From: SKPH01 sp051748565
GTDB lineage: Bacteria; Bacillota; Dethiobacteria; DTU022
Assembly: GCA_051748565.1 (NCBI GenBank)
Contig: JBNJHN010000034.1
Location: 1-19,265 of the forward strand
Direction: 5' to 3'
DNA: 19,265 nucleotides
How positions within the stretch are numbered: position 1 is the first letter of the stretch; the number at the start of each line of letters is the position of its first letter. Positions 14,403-19,265 of this stretch are shown here, piece after piece. A program made the translations under genes and the position numbers. The notes beneath the pieces were generated by a model. It worked only from the letters and a program-made list of their open reading frames with translations, was not told the origin of the DNA and made no database searches.

Positions 14403-15506
14403 GATTTTTACCTCTTCGAGTTTTTGTTTTTTTAGCTGGATATGCTCATAAGTATGGCTAACCACTATCTTAAGAACAGTAAAACCTGGGACAGCCAGGA
14501 TAATCCCCAGCAGGCCGGCCAGACGCCCGGCGATTAGAATAACAAGAATTACAACAAGAGGGCTTAACGCCATTTTACGGCCCATAACAGCCGGAGAAAT
14601 AAACAGGCTTTCGATCTGCTGGACAATGACAATGGCAATAATCACATATAACATCTTTGTCGGGGAATCAAAAAGAGCGATTAAGGCAGCCGGAACAGCG
14701 CCAATGAAAGGGCCGAGGTACGGAATGATGTTGGTAATCCCGATAATGATCGCCAGAATCAGGGCAAACTCAAGCCCGATAATTAAAAAGCTGATATAGG
14801 CCAGGGCCCCTACACAGAGGCAAACTATCCCTACACCTTTGAAATATTCACCCAGATTTACATTTATTTCAGCCAGGGCTCTTTTGATGCTGCCCTGGTA
14901 ATCTTCCGGAACAAACCGATCGACCAGTTTCTCCAGGGAACCCTGTCCTTTTTCTTTCAGCATGAAAAAAAGCAAAAATGGCACAACCATGATCGTAGTA
15001 AAAAAGTTACCTATTACTCCTGCTATGCTGCCTAAACTGCTGGTCAGACCAACAATTGTATTGGAGGCCAGGCCGGCTAACCACTCGGTAATCTTGCTCA
15101 TATTAATCGCTTCTAAATAAATAAGCCGGCCGATAACAGGGTGTTCACGCAGCCCTAAAAGAAGGGTATGCAGCTGCCTGATATTCTGGGGCAAGCTGTT
15201 AATCAGCCTGGCAAACTCGTCAACCAGGATCGGCCCGATAGACAATCCGAGGATTAAAACGACCCCTGCAATAACCACAAACACGATCAGAATCGAAAGA
15301 AATCTGGGCAGCTTGTACTTACACAAAAAATCACTCAGTGGAACGGTAAAATAATAGAGAATGCCGGCAATTATAAATGACAGAAAAAGAGCCTCGAAAA
15401 CAACAACGATCGGCCTGAAAACAAAGGTTATCTGCGTGCCGATATAGATAATGGCGAAAATGACGAGAATGGCGATTCCGGTTTTAAATAATTTCGAATC
15501 CCACAT
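14397..15506 (-). CDS. AI-2E/PerM family permease
   Basis: A 369-residue, multi-helix membrane protein of the AI-2E transporter (PerM/TqsA) superfamily. Typical parts are the N-terminal helices up to ILYYFTVPLSDFL, a charged periplasmic-side region around RLINSLPQNIRQLHTLL, and the conserved C-terminal GITNIIPYLGPFIGAVPAAL and MALSPLVVILVILIAGRLAGL. Members export diverse substrates, including AI-2 in some cases and sodium/proton exchange in others; the substrate here is unknown. The frame extends 25 codons upstream, but ATG 15506 (MWDSKLFKTG) follows GGAGTG at 8 nt and removes a non-family leader, so it was chosen. It lies 28 bp after the small 84-residue gene. Confidence 0.9.
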   Translation of the reverse strand: MWDSKLFKTGIAILVIFAIIYIGTQITFVFRPIVVVFEALFLSFIIAGILYYFTVPLSDFLCKYKLPRFLSILIVFVVIAGVVLILGLSIGPILVDEFARLINSLPQNIRQLHTLLLGLREHPVIGRLIYLEAINMSKITEWLAGLASNTIVGLTSSLGSIAGVIGNFFTTIMVVPFLLFFMLKEKGQGSLEKLVDRFVPEDYQGSIKRALAEINVNLGEYFKGVGIVCLCVGALAYISFLIIGLEFALILAIIIGITNIIPYLGPFIGAVPAALIALFDSPTKMLYVIIAIVIVQQIESLFISPAVMGRKMALSPLVVILVILIAGRLAGLLGIILAVPGFTVLKIVVSHTYEHIQLKKQKLEEVKIS

Positions 15507-15534
15507 TAATTGAACACTCCAGACTGTAAATGTT

Positions 15535-15789
15535 TTAATCGGAGAGCTTGCGCACAGAGATAATGGACAGCTGCTGCTCATAGATAATATTTAGCAGATC
15601 CCCAAGTTTGGCTTGATCGCTAAACAGGCCGGTTAAGACGGTTTTCACTTTTCCGTCTTCCAGATAGCCGCTGCTGGCTGAAATGCCTTGAATGTCGGCA
15701 TAAATTCGAGGTGAAATCGTTCCGCTGACAATAATTTCATAAGCAGCCGGCTGATCAAATTCTTGTTGGAAACTGTTCAGATTGTTCAT
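15535..15789 (-). CDS. Small conserved hypothetical protein (84 residues)
   Basis: A soluble, acidic 84-residue protein. The pattern YEIIVSGTISPR..., then LTGLFSDQAKLGDLLNIIYE and LSIISVRKL, matches from memory a common small bacterial family with the ending LTGPxxDQAALxGLLxxIxxLxLxLLSV, whose function is unknown. No ribosome site is seen before the only ATG, so the start or expression is less certain; it might be translated with its neighbours. It precedes the AI-2E-like gene by 28 bp on the same strand. Confidence 0.65.
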   Translation of the reverse strand: MNNLNSFQQEFDQPAAYEIIVSGTISPRIYADIQGISASSGYLEDGKVKTVLTGLFSDQAKLGDLLNIIYEQQLSIISVRKLSD

Positions 15790-15917
15790 GCTATTAAAAT
15801 ATGCTTTTGGTTAGGCTTCAGATACCACCCCAATGGTGTGTTTAAGGTGTAGTTCTGTTTTAATCTAATGCCGGCTTGGTTGTTCCAACGATATTAAAAA
15901 AGCGATTTCATTCACAA

Positions 15918-16598
15918 TTAAGAAGTACTCGGTTTCGGGCGCAGGCTTTGCACCAGGATATAAAGGCTGATCACAAATACCCAGGCTGGGAACAAAAGGG
16001 TGATCCAGGTGCTGTAGCTGATCGAAAACATAAGAACCAGGGCCGAACCATAGGTGATGAAGACCAGCCAGCGCGGCATCACCGCTGTTCTTATCCATAT
16101 TGTCCCCAGGGAAATCATAAAAACAGCTGACATGCGTATTGAGTAAATATTAAGAAGCTGCCAGATAAGGGCGCGGTTGTAAATATAAAGACCGCTGTCA
16201 AACAGGCTTTGTGCCGCAATTGAATAGCTTGCGATCAAGGCGGCAGCCAGCGCCGCTGCGGCAAAGATCATTGCGAGGTAGATCAAGGCGCTGCCAAAAA
16301 AAACAGTTGAAAAGAAACGGTCTTCATAGCTGCCGATACGATCCCTGATCACCCCGATAAACCAGAGAAAAGCAATTCCGGCATAAGGGACCAGGCTTAA
16401 GGCCAGTGTTACAGTCTCTGAATGCTCCTTAAGCCAGGTGATGTCCGGGTCTGTCGGAGAGGCGGGCATGGCCGTGCGGATCAGGGTAAAAGCAGCTCCA
16501 ATTAACAATGCAAAGATAATACCGGCAGCCGCTGCCGCTTTCGGGGTAGTTAACCGCCGCCCATCTAAAAGCTCATCGGCCATATTCATATTGTCCAT
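15918..16598 (-). CDS. Hypothetical six-helix membrane protein
   Basis: A 226-residue protein with about six helices (22-42, 63-84, 95-125, 153-170, 176-194, 197-217). A conserved-looking motif, FLWFIGVIRDRIGSYEDRFF, joins helices two and three; this resembles a widespread family of uncharacterised membrane proteins that I know only as hypothetical. A GGAAGAGGAAA site is 6-8 nt before ATG. It lies 107 bp after the sulfatase gene, separated from it by a perfect 9-bp hairpin, and 128 bp before the 84-residue gene. Whether it works with the sulfatase is not shown. Confidence 0.8.
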   Translation of the reverse strand: MDNMNMADELLDGRRLTTPKAAAAAGIIFALLIGAAFTLIRTAMPASPTDPDITWLKEHSETVTLALSLVPYAGIAFLWFIGVIRDRIGSYEDRFFSTVFFGSALIYLAMIFAAAALAAALIASYSIAAQSLFDSGLYIYNRALIWQLLNIYSIRMSAVFMISLGTIWIRTAVMPRWLVFITYGSALVLMFSISYSTWITLLFPAWVFVISLYILVQSLRPKPSTS

Positions 16599-16658
16599 AA
16601 GTTTTTCCTCTTCCCTTAGCCGTTTTATTTACCCTTTGCTTTGCACTACTTACTAAAT

Positions 16659-16688
16659 GGTGCGCCCAGGGTCAAAACCGGGCGCACC
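16659..16688. terminator. Perfect hairpin after the sulfatase gene
   Basis: GGTGCGCCC (16659-16667) and GGGCGCACC (16680-16688) form a perfect 9-bp GC-rich stem with a 12-nt loop, 18 bp after the sulfatase stop codon. The minus-strand continuation ATTTAGTAAG is not a true T-tract. It most likely marks the 3' end of the maturase-sulfatase transcript. Confidence 0.5.
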
Positions 16689-16705
16689 CGTTTGTAAAAT
16701 TTGTT

Positions 16706-18244
16706 TTAATCGATATTGAAAGACTGTTCCATTTTGGCTAAAACCTGGTCAATCCCAAAACTGGCCGGCTTCATGCGCGGGGGATATTCTTGGAATGTTT
16801 CCAGGAAACTTCTCACCAGGTACTGGGCTGCATAGGTCAGGTATGCCCTGTCAATCAGCCAGTCCCAGTAGGTGTTAGATGTAATGTCAGCCCGCTCGAA
16901 TGGGTCGGTACGCAGGTTGAAAAGCTTTGGTATTCTTAAAAAAGTAAAAGGCTCAAACCAGATTTGAAGACCCCCCTGCTGGCGCTGCTCGGCAAAGACA
17001 AACTTCCAGTTATCATAGCGCAGGGCGACAAGGTCTCCGTCGTCTGAAAAATAGATAACCCCGGGTCGGGGCCCTTTTTCTTCCTCGCCCAAAAAGTTGG
17101 GTAAGAAATTATACCCGTCAATATGAACCTTGAAGTGTTTATCTCCGGCCTGGTGTCCTGTTTTCAGTTTTTCTATAATATCCGGTTCATCTGCAGCAGC
17201 AAGCAGCGTCGGCAGCCAGTCTGTATGGCTGATTATTTCATTTGAGACTACTCCTGCTTCAATTTTGCCAGGCCAACGCACCATAGCAGGCACCCTGAAA
17301 GCACCTTCCCAGTTAGAATTCTTTTCATTGCGGAAGGGGGTCATCGCTCCGTCGGGCCAGGTATTCATGTGTGGTCCGTTGTCGGTACTGTACATGACAA
17401 TCGTATCTTCGGCAATATCCAGCTCATCCAGCAAATCCAGCATCTGCCCAACATGTTTATCATGTTCAACCATGGTATCATGGTAATAAGACTGCCAGCG
17501 GCCGGCCTGGCCGATAATCTCTTCAGGCGGGCGGACCCGGAAATGCATCCAGGTGGTATTCAGCCAGACGAAGAAGGGCTGATCTTCTGAGTGCTTGCGT
17601 TTAATGAAGTCTTTGGCGGCATCAACAAATTCAAGGTCGCAGGTTTCCATGCGCTTTTTGGTCAGCGGACCGGTGTCTTCAATTTTTTGCTTGCCCACCC
17701 TGCCCCAGCGGGGATCCTCGGTCGGGTCATCTTCATCCGTGGCATAAGAACGAATGACTCCGCGTGGGCCAAAGATTTTCTTGAAGTTCGGGTAATCCTT
17801 TTCTGAAGGATAGTCGATATTCTCAGGCTCCTCTTCAGCATTAAGGTGGTACAGGTTGCCGAAAAATTCATCGAAGCCGTGCACTGTTGGCAAATACTGG
17901 TTTCTGTCGCCGAAGTGATTCTTGCCAAACTGTCCTGTAGCATAGCCCAGGGGCTTGAGCAGTTCAGCTATGGTAGCGTCTTCAGCCTGCAGGCCAATAT
18001 CAGCTCCCGGCATGCCAACCTTGGTTAAGCCTGTTCTGTATGGGTTCTGTCCCGTAATAAATGCCGCTCTGCCGGCAGTACAGCTCTGCTGCCCGTAGGC
18101 ATCGGTAAAGCGGATGCCTTCATTAGCGATCCGGTCAATATTGGGGGTGCGATAACCCATCAGGCCATCGCTGTAACAGCTCAGGTTGGTGATCCCGATG
18201 TCATCACCCCAGATGACCAGGATATTTGGTTTCTTTTGAGACAT
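16706..18244 (-). CDS. Cys-type sulfatase (arylsulfatase family), cytosolic
   Basis: A 512-residue type I sulfatase that hydrolyses sulfate esters. The modification motif is SCTAGRAAFITGQ, with Cys55 predicted to become formylglycine and Arg59 conserved. Metal-binding Asp14-Asp15 (WGDDIG), the GYATGQFGKNHFGD segment with Lys108 and His110, His234, STDNGPH (Asp288, Asn289) and KNSNWEGAFRVP (Lys308) complete the active site. There is no signal peptide or membrane helix, so it should act in the cytoplasm on an imported or internal sulfate ester. The natural substrate is unknown. AAAGGA 10 nt before ATG supports the start. Its maturase lies immediately upstream with a 33-bp gap. Confidence 0.95.
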   Translation of the reverse strand: MSQKKPNILVIWGDDIGITNLSCYSDGLMGYRTPNIDRIANEGIRFTDAYGQQSCTAGRAAFITGQNPYRTGLTKVGMPGADIGLQAEDATIAELLKPLGYATGQFGKNHFGDRNQYLPTVHGFDEFFGNLYHLNAEEEPENIDYPSEKDYPNFKKIFGPRGVIRSYATDEDDPTEDPRWGRVGKQKIEDTGPLTKKRMETCDLEFVDAAKDFIKRKHSEDQPFFVWLNTTWMHFRVRPPEEIIGQAGRWQSYYHDTMVEHDKHVGQMLDLLDELDIAEDTIVMYSTDNGPHMNTWPDGAMTPFRNEKNSNWEGAFRVPAMVRWPGKIEAGVVSNEIISHTDWLPTLLAAADEPDIIEKLKTGHQAGDKHFKVHIDGYNFLPNFLGEEEKGPRPGVIYFSDDGDLVALRYDNWKFVFAEQRQQGGLQIWFEPFTFLRIPKLFNLRTDPFERADITSNTYWDWLIDRAYLTYAAQYLVRSFLETFQEYPPRMKPASFGIDQVLAKMEQSFNID

Positions 18245-18277
18245 GTTAACTCATTCCTTTCGAATAAATAAGATTTT

Positions 18278-19265
18278 TTAATACTTAGCAGTTGACTTTC
18301 TTTTATCACCTCCCTTTAAATTTGACTTTGCCATTATTTCTGCTGCCGAGTGTCCTGCGCGCAGCAGGGAAGCAATTGTATTCATTTGATTAAAAGAATG
18401 CTCAAAAAAATGCCGCCACCCAGCGCAAAGGTAGTTTAAACCGGGTTCGCCACCGGCAGTTTTCATAAACCGGTTCTTCGGGCATTCTCCTTTACAGGCA
18501 AAGAGCATTTTGCAATCCAGGCACAGCGCGGGTAGGCTGTCATGTTTAGCCAGGCCAAAGCTTTTCTGTTTTTCAGAAAGCACCAATTCCACGAGCGGCG
18601 TTTCAAGGATGTTACCCAGTAAGTAAGCCGGTTCTACGAAATGATCGCAGGAATAAAGGTCCCCATTATGCTCCAGCGCCAGCCCCAGGCCACAGGTCTT
18701 CTCAAATACACACATCCCCGAAGATGGCAGGTTGAGGTGGTTACGAATTGCCGCTTCAAAAGTCTGGATGAAAACTGAACCGACATCATTAGATACCCAC
18801 TCGTCAAAAATTGTACTCAGAAAACGGCCAAACTGAGCCGGCTGTACTGAGCGGTCTGAAAGCGCTGTTCCATCCTGAACGATGCTTCTTTCCCCGTGTG
18901 GGTTTAGCCGCTCTATTACCGGAATAAATTGAATCCAGCTCGCCCGGACTTCATCTCTTAAAAAGCGGTACACCTCTTTAGGATAGTCAGCATTGACCTT
19001 GTTCACAGCAACCAGAATGTTGTGATCTACCTCATGTTTTTGCAGCAAGCGTACTCCCCGCATGACCTGCTTGAACGTAGGGTGACCGCTTTTAGATCGC
19101 CGAAAGCGATCATGTAAGAAAGCAGGCCCGTCAAGGCTGATCCCGATCAGGAAATTATGTTCTTTAAAAAACCGGCACCAATCATCATTTAGCAGTGTGC
19201 CATTGGTTTGCATCGAATTATCAAAGACCAGCGGCTGCCGGCGATCTTTTCCGGGCCGGCTATAA
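18278..19265 (-). CDS. Anaerobic sulfatase maturase, radical SAM/SPASM (5' end beyond window)
   Basis: The open frame continues to the right edge, so the N-terminus, including the CxxxCxxC cluster that binds SAM, is missing; the first ATG in the window (19213) is internal (SMQTNGTLLND). Visible family marks are QTNGTLL, GISLDGP, and the auxiliary-cluster region: MCVFEKTCGLGLALEHNGDLYSC, then DHF, CLDCKMLFACKGECPKNRF and YLCAGW. These are the cysteine patterns of anSME, which oxidises a sulfatase Cys or Ser to formylglycine without oxygen. Its evident substrate is Cys55 of the next gene's product. The tail (SNLKGGDKRKSTAKY) is basic. Confidence 0.95.
   Translation of the reverse strand, partial: YSRPGKDRRQPLVFDNSMQTNGTLLNDDWCRFFKEHNFLIGISLDGPAFLHDRFRRSKSGHPTFKQVMRGVRLLQKHEVDHNILVAVNKVNADYPKEVYRFLRDEVRASWIQFIPVIERLNPHGERSIVQDGTALSDRSVQPAQFGRFLSTIFDEWVSNDVGSVFIQTFEAAIRNHLNLPSSGMCVFEKTCGLGLALEHNGDLYSCDHFVEPAYLLGNILETPLVELVLSEKQKSFGLAKHDSLPALCLDCKMLFACKGECPKNRFMKTAGGEPGLNYLCAGWRHFFEHSFNQMNTIASLLRAGHSAAEIMAKSNLKGGDKRKSTAKY

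Noticed and set aside
15507..15581. N-terminal extension of the AI-2E-like protein
   Set aside because: The added 25 residues (MSSSCPLSLCASS...) overlap the upstream gene, are unlike the family, and a better ribosome site serves ATG 15506.

Overview
The window looks like chromosomal DNA of an anaerobic, Gram-positive-type bacterium, most likely a clostridial Firmicute. This is inferred from strong GGAGG-type ribosome binding sites, several TTG starts, moderate GC (mid-40s % by eye), a DegV protein, a CotH-type kinase and an oxygen-sensitive sulfatase maturase. The genus cannot be told from the sequence alone. No tRNA, rRNA, CRISPR array, insertion sequence or phage gene was seen.

Region 1 (1-1535): a DegV fatty-acid-binding protein (minus strand) and a BFN/DUF151 putative nuclease (plus strand), divergently arranged. 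Region 2 (1556-6104): a compact minus-strand operon behind a good sigma-70/SigA-like promoter (TTGACA, 18 bp, TAATAT). It encodes, in order, a 985-residue membrane-anchored protein (three lamin-tail domains, a chitobiase-type beta-sandwich and a CotH kinase domain), a DUF4956 membrane protein and a VTC-type polyphosphate polymerase. Together they suggest an envelope-associated polyphosphate/phosphorylation system.

Region 3 (6150-8390): the only other plus-strand stretch. It holds two poorly preserved small membrane ORFs, the HU gene with its own promoter and a clear intrinsic terminator, and then a promoter plus a ~205-nt highly structured leader. The leader precedes an unrecognised exported, membrane-anchored protein that carries a duplicated RVESPDM-type repeat.

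Region 4 (8496-18244): eleven consecutive minus-strand genes, nearly all membrane proteins: AI-2E/PerM-like permease, DUF1269, an eight-repeat MORN protein with a transmembrane anchor, two DUF308/HdeD-type proteins flanking a DUF4282 protein, a YihY/BrkB-like protein and a DUF389 protein. It reads as a membrane or envelope stress island. It is headed by a cytosolic Cys-type sulfatase, whose maturase (anSME) lies immediately upstream and runs off the right edge.

The parts most worth following up are the structured leader with its RVESPDM protein, the CotH/DUF4956/VTC operon with its unusual domain build, the MORN membrane protein inside the membrane island, and a short repeated element upstream of both the MORN and DUF1269 genes.
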